From the NCBI GenBank assembly GCA_038249195.1, contig JBBRWM010000005.1, positions 186,001 to 250,000 on the forward strand: a stretch of DNA of 64,000 bases, written 5' to 3'. The stretch's first letter is position 1. Each line of letters begins with the position of its first letter. Under the pieces are notes generated by a model, which worked only from the letters and a program-made list of their open reading frames with translations, had not been told where the DNA came from and did no database searches. The DNA is from JAOUEA01 sp038249195 (GTDB taxonomy: Bacteria > Actinomycetota > UBA4738 > HRBIN12). Below, in pieces: positions 27,371 through 36,759 of the stretch. The position numbers were made by a program, and so were the translations under genes.

Positions 27371-27669
27371 TCCGGTTGCCGTTCGTGCTCTTCTTCTCCG
27401 CGTTGCTGTTCTCGGCCGGTGTATACGGCGTCCTGGCGCGCCGCAACGCGATCATGGTGTTGATGGCTATCGAGTTGATGCTGAACGCCGTCAACGTGAA
27501 CCTGGTCGGGTTCTCCGCCTACCTCAAGGACGTCACGGGACAGGTGTTCGCGCTGTTCGTGATCGCGGTGGCCGCGGCCGAGGTCGGCATCGGGCTGGCG
27601 ATCGTGATCCTGCTCTTCCGCAACCGTCAGTCGATCAACGTGGACGAGGTGAGCCTCCTCAAGTGGTAG
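27367..27669 (+). CDS. nuoK: NADH-quinone oxidoreductase subunit K (operon 2)
   Basis: A 100-residue three-helix subunit with the conserved acidic residues in AIELMLNAVNVNLVGF and AAAEVGIGLAIVI. The ATG overlaps the nuoJ stop (ATGA), and the end overlaps nuoL. Confidence 0.95.
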   Translation: MIRLPFVLFFSALLFSAGVYGVLARRNAIMVLMAIELMLNAVNVNLVGFSAYLKDVTGQVFALFVIAVAAAEVGIGLAIVILLFRNRQSINVDEVSLLKW

Positions 27670-29645
27670 CCGAAACGGTCACGGTCAGCACGGGCGCCGT
27701 GAGCGTCTTCCTCAAGTACGCCTGGGTGATCCCCCTCCTGCCGTTCGTCTCCGCGGTCATCACCCTGTTCTTCGGCAAGCGCACACCGGGCCGCGGCTCG
27801 GTCTACGGCATCGTGTTCGTGGGCGCCGCATGCGCGATGTCGTTCGGCGTCCTCTGGCACTTCATCCAGGGCGGGGGACCGTACGAGTCGGCGATGTCGT
27901 GGTTCCAGGTCGGACCGCTGCATCTGGAGTTGGGCATCCTGGTCGACGGGCTCACGGCGATCATGCTGGTGGTCGTCTGCTTCATCTCGCTCATGGTGCA
28001 CATCTACTCGCTCGGCTACATGCACGGCGACAAACGGTTCACGTGGTTCTACTTCGTGCTGTCCATGTTCACCGCCGCGATGCTCACGGTGGTGATCTCC
28101 AACAACCTGATCCAGCTGCTGATCGGATGGGAGGTCATGGGCATCTGCTCGTACCTCTTGATCGGCCACTGGTGGGAGGAGAAGGAGAACTCGAACGCGT
28201 CCATCAAGGCGTTCATCACCACGCGCATCGGCGACGTGCCGTTCATGTTCGGGATCTTCGCGCTGATCGCGGCCACCGGATTCACGACCACGTCGATCCG
28301 CGGGGTCACCGAGGCCATCGGGATGCCCGGCGTCTCGGCGCTCTACGTATCGATGGCCGCGATCCTCCTGTTCGGCGGGACCGTGGGCAAGTCCGCGCAG
28401 TTCCCCCTGCACGTCTGGCTTCCCGACGCGATGGCGGGGCCCACGCCGGTGTCGGCCCTCATCCACGCGGCGACGATGGTGGCGGCCGGCGTGTACCTCG
28501 TCGGGCGGCTCTTCGAGATCTTCCTGGACGCGAGCCCGTGGGTGCTCACCGTCGTGAGCGTCGTAGCCGTGATCACGATGGTGGGCGCCGCCCTGCTCGC
28601 GATCGTGCAAAACGACATCAAGCGCGTGCTGGCGTACTCCACGCTGTCCCAGCTCGCCTACATGGTGGGCGGGCTCTCGCTCGGCGCCGCGGGCCTCACG
28701 GCCGGGTTCTTCCACCTGTTCACGCACGCGTTCTTCAAGGGGTTGCTGTTCCTGTGCGCCGGGTCCCTGATCCACGCCGTGCACTCCAACAACATGAGCG
28801 ACATGGGCGGCCTGCGCAAGAAGATGCCCATCACGTTCTGGACCATGCTGATCGGCTCGCTCGCCCTGGCCGGCATCTTACCGTTCGCGGGGTTCTGGTC
28901 CAAAGACGAGTTGCTGGTGGTGGCGCAGGAGACGCACCACTACTGGTTGTTCGCGGCGTTCCTGTTCACCGCGCTGCTCACCGCGTTCTACACCGCGCGC
29001 ATGATGCTGCTCACGTTCTACGGCGATTACCGCGGCCACGCCAGCCCCCACGAGTCGCCGCCCTCCATGTCCGGACCGCTCGTGATCCTCGCGGGCGTGA
29101 CGACGTTCGTGGGGCTCCTGGGCGCGCCGCAGCTGGGCGCCGTGTTCGGGAAATGGGTGTTCTACGACGTCATCGAGGCGGCGAAGTTCGTCCCGTGGAT
29201 CGGGCTGCTGGGCACCGTGCTGGCGGTGGCGGGCATCCTCGGGGGGTACGCCTTGTACAAGACCTACCGCGAGCCGGACCCCATGGAGGCCACGCTCGGC
29301 CCGCTCTGGGGCGTGTTCCAGGAGCGCTACTACATCGACGCCTTCTACATGCGCGCCATCGTGCTCCCAACCCGCGACAAGCTCTCGGCCGGCGTGTACT
29401 GGTTCAACCAGAACGTCCTGGACGGCATCGTGAACGGTATGGCCGCGCTCGCCCGCGGGGTGGCGAGGCTGGTGATCTGGTTCGACCGCAACGTGATCGA
29501 CGGCGTCGTGAACGGGCTCGGCGACCTGACCGGCCAGGCCGCCGGCGCCTTGAAGTTCATCCAATCCGGCAACGTTCAGTGGTACGCGGCGGGCCTATTC
29601 GTGGGCGTCGTCGCGCTTGCAGTCGTCTTCATCAAGATCGCGTGA
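27663..29645 (+). CDS. nuoL: NADH-quinone oxidoreductase subunit L (operon 2)
   Basis: A 660-residue proton-pumping antiporter-like subunit. Key motifs are GWEVMGICSYLLIGHWW and KSAQFPLHVWLPDAMAGPTP. The C-terminal lateral helix region is present, with an internal repeat (FNQNVLDGIVNG / FDRNVIDGVVNG near residues 580-620). The GTG start overlaps nuoK by seven bases. Confidence 0.95.
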   Translation: MVAETVTVSTGAVSVFLKYAWVIPLLPFVSAVITLFFGKRTPGRGSVYGIVFVGAACAMSFGVLWHFIQGGGPYESAMSWFQVGPLHLELGILVDGLTAIMLVVVCFISLMVHIYSLGYMHGDKRFTWFYFVLSMFTAAMLTVVISNNLIQLLIGWEVMGICSYLLIGHWWEEKENSNASIKAFITTRIGDVPFMFGIFALIAATGFTTTSIRGVTEAIGMPGVSALYVSMAAILLFGGTVGKSAQFPLHVWLPDAMAGPTPVSALIHAATMVAAGVYLVGRLFEIFLDASPWVLTVVSVVAVITMVGAALLAIVQNDIKRVLAYSTLSQLAYMVGGLSLGAAGLTAGFFHLFTHAFFKGLLFLCAGSLIHAVHSNNMSDMGGLRKKMPITFWTMLIGSLALAGILPFAGFWSKDELLVVAQETHHYWLFAAFLFTALLTAFYTARMMLLTFYGDYRGHASPHESPPSMSGPLVILAGVTTFVGLLGAPQLGAVFGKWVFYDVIEAAKFVPWIGLLGTVLAVAGILGGYALYKTYREPDPMEATLGPLWGVFQERYYIDAFYMRAIVLPTRDKLSAGVYWFNQNVLDGIVNGMAALARGVARLVIWFDRNVIDGVVNGLGDLTGQAAGALKFIQSGNVQWYAAGLFVGVVALAVVFIKIA

Positions 29646-29661
29646 GAGGGAGAACGAACCC

Positions 29662-31197
29662 ATGACCTGGCAGAACTCGGCGATCACGATCACCACCTTC
29701 TTGCCCATCCTCGGCGCGGTTGTCATCCTGTTCATGCCGAAGGAGAAGGACAAGGCCGTCCGCGGGCTCGCGATCGTGTTCACGGGGGCAGCTCTTGTGT
29801 TCGCCGTCGCCATGGCGCTGGGGTTCGAGCACGGCAAGGACGGCCTGCAGTACGTCCTGGACGTGAAATGGATCCCCGTGATCGGCGCGCGCTACCACGT
29901 GGGCATCGACGGCATCTCGCTCCCGCTCTACGTCTTGACCTTCCTCCTTTCGTTCCTGTGCGCGATCTACTCGTGGAGGTACGTGCCCGAGGCCGGTCGC
30001 ACCAAGGCGTTCCTCGCCCTCATGCTGCTGCTCGAGACCGGCATGGCCGGCACCTTCATCGCGTTCGACCTGATCCTGTTCTTCGTCTTCTGGGAGCTCG
30101 TGCTCGTGCCGATGTACTTCTTGATCGGGATCTGGGGTTCCACCAACCGCGAGTACGCCTCCATCAAGTTCTTCCTGTACACGTTGTTCGGGTCCGTCTT
30201 CATGCTGCTGGGGTTCCTGGCGATGTACTTCAGCGGCCCCACGGTCGACGGCGTGCACACGTTCGACATGCAGGTGCTCACGGCCTTCGGGGCGGCGGGT
30301 GGGTTCAGCCACACGTTCCAACTCGTCGTGTTCGGCGCGGTGGCCCTGGGCTTCGCGGTGAAGGTGCCGATGTGGCCGTTCCACACCTGGCTGCCAGACG
30401 CCCACACGGAGGCCCCCACCATCGGATCGGTCCTGTTGGCGGGCGTCATGCTGAAGATGGGCACGTACGGGTTCATCCGGATCGCGCTGCCGATGCTGCC
30501 CGAGGGCGCTCGCACCTACGCGCCGTGGATCGGCCTGCTGGCCGCGATCGGCATCATCTATGCCTCGCTCGCCTGCCTGGCGCAGAAGGACCTCAAGCGG
30601 CTGATCGCGTTCAGCTCGGTGGGGCATATGGGGTTCGTGATGCTGGGGATCGCGACGCTCACCACCATCGGGATCCAGGCCGCGGTCTTCGGCATGGTGG
30701 CCCACGGCATCATCACCGGCATGCTGTTCTTCTGCGTGGGTTCCATCTACGACCGCTACCACACGCGCGAGATCGCCGAGATCGGCGGAGGCCTGATGGC
30801 CGAGCTGCCGAAGATGGGCGGCATCTTCGCGTTCGTGGCGATCGCGTCCCTCGGCCTACCCGGGCTCGCCGGCTTCTGGGGCGAGGTCATGGCGCTCCTG
30901 TCCTCGTTCAGCCCCGCGCCGGGGCTCAACGTGGCGCTGTTCCGCGGCTTCATGATCGCGGGCGGCGTGGGCACGGTGCTCACGGCCGGCTACTTCTTGT
31001 GGATGATCCAGCGCGTGGACATGGGTGCGATGCCCGAGCGCTGGCAGGCCAAGAGCTTCCGCGACATCATCGCGGTGGAGTGGGTCTCGTGGGTGCCCTT
31101 GCTCGCGTTCATCGTGATCCTGGGGCTGTTCCCGGCGATCATCTTCAACCTCACCCAGACCGGGGCGCAGGCGCTCTCGGCCCTCTTCGGCGGATGA
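29662..31197 (+). CDS. nuoM: NADH-quinone oxidoreductase subunit M (operon 2)
   Basis: A 511-residue antiporter-like subunit. It shows FWELVLVPMYFLIGIWG, KVPMWPFHTWLPDAHTEAPT and KDLKRLIAFSSVGHMGFVML. The ATG at 29662 lies after GAGAGGGAGAAC, a clear ribosome binding site; the open frame upstream of it is nuoL DNA in another frame. Confidence 0.95.
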   Translation: MTWQNSAITITTFLPILGAVVILFMPKEKDKAVRGLAIVFTGAALVFAVAMALGFEHGKDGLQYVLDVKWIPVIGARYHVGIDGISLPLYVLTFLLSFLCAIYSWRYVPEAGRTKAFLALMLLLETGMAGTFIAFDLILFFVFWELVLVPMYFLIGIWGSTNREYASIKFFLYTLFGSVFMLLGFLAMYFSGPTVDGVHTFDMQVLTAFGAAGGFSHTFQLVVFGAVALGFAVKVPMWPFHTWLPDAHTEAPTIGSVLLAGVMLKMGTYGFIRIALPMLPEGARTYAPWIGLLAAIGIIYASLACLAQKDLKRLIAFSSVGHMGFVMLGIATLTTIGIQAAVFGMVAHGIITGMLFFCVGSIYDRYHTREIAEIGGGLMAELPKMGGIFAFVAIASLGLPGLAGFWGEVMALLSSFSPAPGLNVALFRGFMIAGGVGTVLTAGYFLWMIQRVDMGAMPERWQAKSFRDIIAVEWVSWVPLLAFIVILGLFPAIIFNLTQTGAQALSALFGG

Positions 31198-31207
31198 CCA
31201 GGCCCCC

Positions 31208-32671
31208 GTGAACATCGACTACCACGCGCTCCTGCCGGAGTTCATCCTCTCGGGCACGATCCTGCTCGTGTTGATCGTCGACGTCTTCCTGTCGGCGCGG
31301 CGCAAGTGGCTGGCCATGCCGCTGGCGCTGGTGGGCGTGATCGCGACGCTCGTGGCCACGCTCACCCTGATCGGGAGCACCCCGCGGGTGGCGTTCGGCG
31401 GCGTCTTCGTGCTCGATAACTTCGCGCTGCTGTTCCAGGTCTTCTTCCTGATCGTCGCGATCGTGGTGCTGGCCATCTCGCTGCGCTACTTCCGCGAGGG
31501 CGGCTTCTACCAGGGCGAGTACTACTTCTTGCTGTTGACCTCGTTCCTCGGGTGTCTGCTGATGCCGGCCTCGCGCGACCTGCTGATGCTCTTCATCTCC
31601 CTGGAGCTCGTGTCCGCGCCTGGCTTCTTGATGTCGGCGTTCCGCAAGAACGACCTGCGTTCCAACGAGGCGGGCCTCAAGTTCTTCCTGATCGGCGTGC
31701 TCTCCACCGCGGTCATGCTGTACGGCATGAGCGTGATCTACGGGCTCACGGGCACGACTCGTCTGGAGGGCATCGCGGCGAAGCTCGCGGGGATCTCCGG
31801 CGGCCAGGAGACGATGGCGCTCGCCGCGATCTTGTTCGTGGTGGTGGGCTTCGCGTTCAAGGTGAGCGCGGTGCCGTTCCAGTTCTGGGCGCCCGACACC
31901 TACGAGGGTTCGCCGGTGCCGGTGGCGGCCTTCCTGGCGGTCGCGTCCAGCGCCGCCGGCTTCGCGGGCCTCCTCCAGCTCATGTTCGTGGCGTTCATCC
32001 ACCAGTACGAGTTCTGGGTGCCGATCTTCGCGCTGCTGTCCGTGGCCACGATGTTCGTGGGGAACCTCATCGCGTTGAAGCAGACGCAGGTGGTGCGCCT
32101 GCTGGCGTACTCCGGGATCGCGCAGGCGGGCTACATCCTGCTGCCGTTCGCGTTGGTGACCGCCGACCCCGCCAACAATCACACGGCGTTCTCCTCGGCC
32201 GTGACCTACATCTTGATCTACGGAGTCATGACCATCGGTGCCTACGCCGTGGCGGTGGCCGTGAGTCGAACCTCGCCGCGGCTGCTCATCGCGGATTTCG
32301 CTGGGCTCGCCCGCCGCTCGGCCTTCCTGGCGGTGGCCATGACGTTGTTCTGGATCTCCCTTGCCGGCGTGCCGCCCACCGGCGGGTTCTGGGCCAAGAT
32401 CCTCATCTTCCGCGCGGCCGTCGACCGGGGCGGATCGCTCGGCGTGTGGCTCGCCGTGCTGATGCTTGTGAACTCCGTGATCAGCGTCTTCTACTACTTC
32501 GCGGTCCCGCGCCAGATGATCTTCAAGCCCGCCGCGGACGAGTCCCCCCTGCGGACGTCGTGGCTCGTCACGGCCGTGGTCGGGGTGGCGGCGCTCGCGA
32601 TCCTCGCGATCTTCATCCTTCCGAACCCGTTCGCGCGGCTGGCCGATCTTTCGACGCTGATCCCTGGGTAG
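31208..32671 (+). CDS. nuoN: NADH-quinone oxidoreductase subunit N (operon 2)
   Basis: A 487-residue antiporter-like subunit. Motifs are ISLELVSAPGFLMSAF, FKVSAVPFQFWAPDTYEGSP and QVVRLLAYSGIAQAGYILL. The GTG start is ten bases after the nuoM stop. It ends the second complex I operon. Confidence 0.95.
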   Translation: MNIDYHALLPEFILSGTILLVLIVDVFLSARRKWLAMPLALVGVIATLVATLTLIGSTPRVAFGGVFVLDNFALLFQVFFLIVAIVVLAISLRYFREGGFYQGEYYFLLLTSFLGCLLMPASRDLLMLFISLELVSAPGFLMSAFRKNDLRSNEAGLKFFLIGVLSTAVMLYGMSVIYGLTGTTRLEGIAAKLAGISGGQETMALAAILFVVVGFAFKVSAVPFQFWAPDTYEGSPVPVAAFLAVASSAAGFAGLLQLMFVAFIHQYEFWVPIFALLSVATMFVGNLIALKQTQVVRLLAYSGIAQAGYILLPFALVTADPANNHTAFSSAVTYILIYGVMTIGAYAVAVAVSRTSPRLLIADFAGLARRSAFLAVAMTLFWISLAGVPPTGGFWAKILIFRAAVDRGGSLGVWLAVLMLVNSVISVFYYFAVPRQMIFKPAADESPLRTSWLVTAVVGVAALAILAIFILPNPFARLADLSTLIPG

Positions 32672-32708
32672 GTATCTCCGGTTGAGGGCTGACGCGTGAC
32701 GTTGTCCG

Positions 32709-32800
32709 CGGCGGCCCGCTGCGGGGAACGCTTCCCTCGCATCGCGCGCCGCCTTCGGGCGCGCTCGCTCAGTCCAGATGTTCCCCTCTGCGGGCCGTCG
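32709..32800. other. Long imperfect hairpin between nuoN and htpX
   Basis: Bases 32709-32729 pair with 32780-32800: 19 of 21 positions pair, one of them G-T, with two mismatches. The 50-base loop contains a second hairpin in which GCGCGCC (32744-32750) pairs with GGCGCGC (32758-32764). The element starts 38 bases after the nuoN stop and ends 112 bases before the htpX start. It could be a transcription terminator, a structured htpX leader or a small RNA. There is no T-run for a classic terminator, and I do not recognise a known riboswitch. Confidence 0.6.
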
Positions 32801-32911
32801 CTCCCAGGGTTCGTGACGGTTCCCACCCGGGGCGGCGAACCTCGTGGGTCGACGTAGCGAATCTTCCTTGAGACGCTGGGTACAGCGGCGATGCATGCAG
32901 AGGAGCGCGAG

Positions 32912-33838
32912 ATGACGCCCGGGATCAATCGGATCAAGACCTGGACCTTGATCGCCGCGATGGGCGGCCTCTTCGTCCTGGTCGGCGGGGCGGTAGGGGC
33001 CTTCACGAAGCTGGGGACCAGCACCGGGGCGCTGATCTTCCTGGGGATCGGCTTGATCTTCAACGCCGCGATGTACTGGTACTCGGACAAGATCGCGATC
33101 GCCACCACTCGTTCGAAGCCTGTCACCGAGCAAGAGCAGCCGGCGCTCTACCGGATCGTGCGGGAGCTGGCAGCCGACGAGCGGATCCCGATGCCCAAGA
33201 TCTTCGTCTCCACGATGGCGCAGCCCAACGCGTTCGCCACGGGGCGCAACCCGAGCAACGCCTCCGTCGCCGTCACGGCGGGCATCTTGCAGTTGCTGGA
33301 CGAGCGCGAGCTCCGCGGGGTGCTCGCGCACGAGCTGTCCCACGTGGTCAACCGCGACATCCTGATCTCCTCGATCGCGGCGGCCATAGGCATGAGCATC
33401 ACGTTCATCGCCCGCTTCGGGTTCTTCTTCGGCAGCGATCGAGAGGGCGGCGGCATGAGCATGCTCGTCGCGTGGATCCTCGCGCCGCTGGCGGCGATGA
33501 TGATCCAGATGGCCGTCTCGCGCTCACGCGAATATCAGGCCGACGAGTCCGGCGCGTTCTTGTCGAAGGACCCCGATGCGCTCGCGAGCGCGCTCCGCAA
33601 GCTGGAGCAGACCTCCCGGCAGATCCCGGCGCTCGCGAGCGTCAGCCCGGCCGAGGCCCACCTGTTCATCGTGAACCCGATGGCCTCGCTGCGCGGGAAG
33701 GGGATGAGCGGGTTGTTCTCCACCCACCCGCCCACGGCCGAGCGGATCGCCCGGTTGGAGACCATCAAGTCCCGGATCGACGGTGGCGGCGTGCCGCCGG
33801 CGCGGCCCGACGCCGTGCAGCAGTTCCGCGAGCTGTAG
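32912..33838 (+). CDS. htpX: HtpX-type membrane zinc metalloprotease
   Basis: A 308-residue M48-family protease that degrades damaged membrane proteins. Two N-terminal helices (about 10-55) precede the zinc site HELSH (140-144). The third ligand is in SREYQADESG (about 203). Two further hydrophobic segments follow the zinc motif. The ATG at 32912 is preferred over one at 32891 because GAGGAG lies seven bases before it. The C-terminal FSTHPPTAERIARL motif is typical of HtpX. Confidence 0.93.
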   Translation: MTPGINRIKTWTLIAAMGGLFVLVGGAVGAFTKLGTSTGALIFLGIGLIFNAAMYWYSDKIAIATTRSKPVTEQEQPALYRIVRELAADERIPMPKIFVSTMAQPNAFATGRNPSNASVAVTAGILQLLDERELRGVLAHELSHVVNRDILISSIAAAIGMSITFIARFGFFFGSDREGGGMSMLVAWILAPLAAMMIQMAVSRSREYQADESGAFLSKDPDALASALRKLEQTSRQIPALASVSPAEAHLFIVNPMASLRGKGMSGLFSTHPPTAERIARLETIKSRIDGGGVPPARPDAVQQFREL

Positions 33839-33889
33839 CCCGGCCGGTTCCTGACCCCGCCGAGAGTCACCGCAGGACCAGCCGTCCGA

Positions 33890-35257
33890 TCAGGTCATCG
33901 TGCCGAGGACGGCGAGCACGTGATCGATCGTCGTGCGGGGGTTGACGAAGCACAGACGTGCGACGCGCTCGCCTCGATAGGTCGTGGGTTGGACGAAGGC
34001 GATCTGGGCTTCGAGCAGGCGCTTCCACCAGTGCTCGTAGTCGGCGTCGGACCAGTCCCTGCGGCGGAACAGGACGACGGACAGCTCGGGCTCCATGAGC
34101 AACTCGAGGTTCTCGCGGCGGCGGATCTCGTCCACGGTCTGGCTTGTGAGCGTGAGGACCTGCTCGACGGCGTCGCGGTAGGCGTCGGTTCCGTAGGTGG
34201 CGAGGGAGAACCAGAAGGGGAGGCCGCGAGGGCGCCGCGTGAGGTGGTAGGCGTAGTCCGCAGGGTTCCATTCGCTCCACTCCGCGCCCTCTTGGTTCAC
34301 CGTGTCGAGGTAGCCGGCCTCCTGGCGGAACACCCCGCGGGCGCGCGCGGGGTTGCGGTAGATCAGGGCACAGCAGTCGTAGGGCGCGAAGAGCCACTTG
34401 TGCGGGTCGACGATGAAGGAGTCGGCGCGTTCGATGCCGTCGAAACGTGCCCGGATCGAGGGGGCCACGAGCCCGGCGCCGCCGTAGGCGCCGTCGACGT
34501 GCATCCACAGACCACGTTTAGCGCACACGTCGGCGACCCCAGCGAGGTCGTCCACGGTACCGGCGTTCGTGGCGCCGGCGCTCGCCACCACCGCGAACAC
34601 GCCGGCGAGGTCCTCGGCGCTCCGCGCGTCGAGCGCGGCGCGCAGCGCGGGTCCGGTCAGCCGCCCGCGTTCGTCGCCCTCCACGTGGAACACGCCGACG
34701 TCCATGACGCGCGTGGCGGTGACGATCGAGGAGTGTGCGCTCTCGGCGAGGGCCACCTTCCAGCCGGATGCCGGTCGCTCCCGCGCCGATGCGGCGGCGT
34801 GACGGGCCGCCACCAGGGCGGAGAGGTTCCCCGCCGAGCCGCCGGAGACGAACACGCCGCCCGCTTCGGGCGGGAGCCCGGCGAGGTCGGCCACCCAGCG
34901 CAGGGCCTGGTTCTCGGCCCAGATCGCCCCCGCGCCGTCGAGCCAGCCCGCGGCGATGGTGGAAGACGCGCCGACCACGAGGTCGAAGAGCACGGAGGCC
35001 TTCGTCGGCGCGGCCGGGACGAAGGCCATGGATGAGGGGTGATCGGTGGAGATGGTGGCCGGCGCCAGCACCTCGGACCAGATCCGCAGCGCCTCGTCGC
35101 CGCCCAGCCCCTCGGGCGTGATCGTGTCGCCGGCGCGGCGATCGAGCTCGTCCCCGTCGGCCGAGCCGTCCAGGGGCTGGGGGCTCGCGATCCGGTTGCG
35201 CGCGTACGCGACGATCGCCCGCGAGAGGTCGTCGGTCTCCTCGGTGTAGCGATGCAT
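33890..35257 (-). CDS. PLP-dependent group II amino acid decarboxylase
   Basis: A 455-residue pyridoxal-phosphate enzyme of the aromatic-L-amino-acid/glutamate decarboxylase superfamily. The Schiff-base lysine is in SFIVDPHKWLFAP, and the cofactor-contacting HVDGAYGG lies about 35 residues before it. FVSGGSAGNLSAL is the phosphate-binding turn. The substrate cannot be told from sequence; tyrosine, tryptophan or diaminobutyrate are all possible. It starts 20 bases after the aminotransferase-like gene, so both are probably one transcript. Confidence 0.88.
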   Translation of the reverse strand: MHRYTEETDDLSRAIVAYARNRIASPQPLDGSADGDELDRRAGDTITPEGLGGDEALRIWSEVLAPATISTDHPSSMAFVPAAPTKASVLFDLVVGASSTIAAGWLDGAGAIWAENQALRWVADLAGLPPEAGGVFVSGGSAGNLSALVAARHAAASARERPASGWKVALAESAHSSIVTATRVMDVGVFHVEGDERGRLTGPALRAALDARSAEDLAGVFAVVASAGATNAGTVDDLAGVADVCAKRGLWMHVDGAYGGAGLVAPSIRARFDGIERADSFIVDPHKWLFAPYDCCALIYRNPARARGVFRQEAGYLDTVNQEGAEWSEWNPADYAYHLTRRPRGLPFWFSLATYGTDAYRDAVEQVLTLTSQTVDEIRRRENLELLMEPELSVVLFRRRDWSDADYEHWWKRLLEAQIAFVQPTTYRGERVARLCFVNPRTTIDHVLAVLGTMT

Positions 35258-35277
35258 GTGGCGCTCGGGCCGAACCC

Positions 35278-36660
35278 CTACGCGGTGAGCTCGGTGCAGA
35301 ATGCGCCGAACGCTTCGACGTAGGTCTGGATGTCGGCCTCGGTGTGCTGCACGGAGATGGTCCACTGCTCTTCGTCGCCGGGCGTCATGAAGATGCCGCG
35401 GTTCACCATCCAGGGGTAGGACGCCCAGTAGATCTCCGGGATGGTCTCCAGGAAGTCCTGGTAGTTCGTGAGCGGCTCCGCGCGGTAGGAGACGCAGCCC
35501 TTGGCGCCCAGATCCACCGTGTGCGCGGGGATGCCCGATCCGCTGATCGCCCGGTCGCATCCCTCGGCCAGCAGGGTGCCCAGCTTGCCCAGGTGGTCGT
35601 ACGCGTCGCGGGTCAGCACCTGCGTGAGGGCCGCCAGGCCGATGGCCGCGGATAAGGGATTGCCGTTGAACGTGCCCTGCTGCGCGGCGCCCTTGGTCAC
35701 GAAGTCCATGACGGCCGCATCGCCCCCGAAGGCGCCGATCGTGGAGCCCCCGCCGATGGCCTTGGCCCAGGCCGCCAGGTGCGGCATCACGCCGTAGCGC
35801 TCGGCGGCCCCGCCGTAGGCGATCGTGCCGCCGCACTTCACCTCGTCGAAGATCAAGATCGCGCCGTGTTTCTCGCACACGTCCTTGAGCGCCTGGAGGT
35901 AGCCGTCGGCTGGCACGACGATGCCGATGTTCATCATCACCGGTTCCAGGATGACGGCCGCGATCTGCCCGGGGTTGTCCACGAACGCCTGCTCGACGGC
36001 CGCGGCGTCGTTGAACGGCGCGATGATGGTGGTGTCCCAGAGCGCCCGCGGGACGCCCTTGGACGTGGGCTCGGTGGTGTACCAGCTCTTGCCCTCGTGC
36101 TCGACGCTGTGCCGCAGGCCCAGGACGTCGGCCTCGGGGACCACGGAGAAGAGCACCGAGTCATGGTGGCCGTGGTAGGACCCCTCCATCTTGAGGATCT
36201 TGTCGCGTCCCGTGGCGGCGCGCGCCACGCGGATGGCGTCCATGGTCGCCTCGGTCCCCGAGTTCACGAAGCGCACCTGATCGCACCCGAACCGTTCGCA
36301 GACGGCCTCGGCCAGCGCCACGGTCGTCTCGGTGGTCACGGCGAAGTGGATCGCGTCCTCGGCGGCGGCGTGGATCGCCTCGACGATCTTGGGGTGGGCG
36401 TGGCCCACCACGTTCACACCGAAGCCACCGTGGAAGTCCGTGTACGTGGTGCCGTCGACGTCGGTGACGGTGGCGCCCTTGCCGTGCGCGAGGTAGACCG
36501 GGTACGGGTCGCCCACCTGGAAGTTCGACACCACGCCGCTCGGCAGCGACTTGAGCGCCCGCCGATAGAGCCTCTCCGAACCCTGGGTCCGGGTCAACCA
36601 CACCTGCGTCTCTGACTCGGCGATCTCCGCCGCGCGGGCCTTCAGCCGTTCGAGGTCCAA
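35278..36660 (-). CDS. Glutamate-1-semialdehyde aminomutase-like class III aminotransferase
   Basis: A 460-residue PLP enzyme of the HemL-like class III group. Visible motifs are RFVNSGTEATMDAIR (phosphate binding), EGSYHGHHDS, and IFDEVKCGG followed by WAKAIGGGSTIGAFGG, where the Lys binds PLP. Whether it makes 5-aminolevulinate is doubtful: no other heme-pathway gene is nearby and its partner is a decarboxylase. I start it at the TTG at 36660 because AGGAGGAGG lies eight bases upstream. An upstream TTG at 36690 would add ten residues that contain this ribosome site. Confidence 0.82.
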   Translation of the reverse strand: MDLERLKARAAEIAESETQVWLTRTQGSERLYRRALKSLPSGVVSNFQVGDPYPVYLAHGKGATVTDVDGTTYTDFHGGFGVNVVGHAHPKIVEAIHAAAEDAIHFAVTTETTVALAEAVCERFGCDQVRFVNSGTEATMDAIRVARAATGRDKILKMEGSYHGHHDSVLFSVVPEADVLGLRHSVEHEGKSWYTTEPTSKGVPRALWDTTIIAPFNDAAAVEQAFVDNPGQIAAVILEPVMMNIGIVVPADGYLQALKDVCEKHGAILIFDEVKCGGTIAYGGAAERYGVMPHLAAWAKAIGGGSTIGAFGGDAAVMDFVTKGAAQQGTFNGNPLSAAIGLAALTQVLTRDAYDHLGKLGTLLAEGCDRAISGSGIPAHTVDLGAKGCVSYRAEPLTNYQDFLETIPEIYWASYPWMVNRGIFMTPGDEEQWTISVQHTEADIQTYVEAFGAFCTELTA

Positions 36661-36759
36661 AGGGGTTCCCTCCTCCTGAGGAACGCTCAATCTACTCGGC
36701 GCCCGTCGCCCCAGGCAATCCGCTCGACGAACGGGTGGTCGGTTGCGGCGGGATGTCCG

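Noticed and set aside
32800..32911. Possible c-di-AMP (ydaO-type) riboswitch upstream of htpX
   Set aside because: A stretch with AACCTCGTGGG looked slightly similar, but I could not lay out the conserved stems of that family, so it is not claimed.
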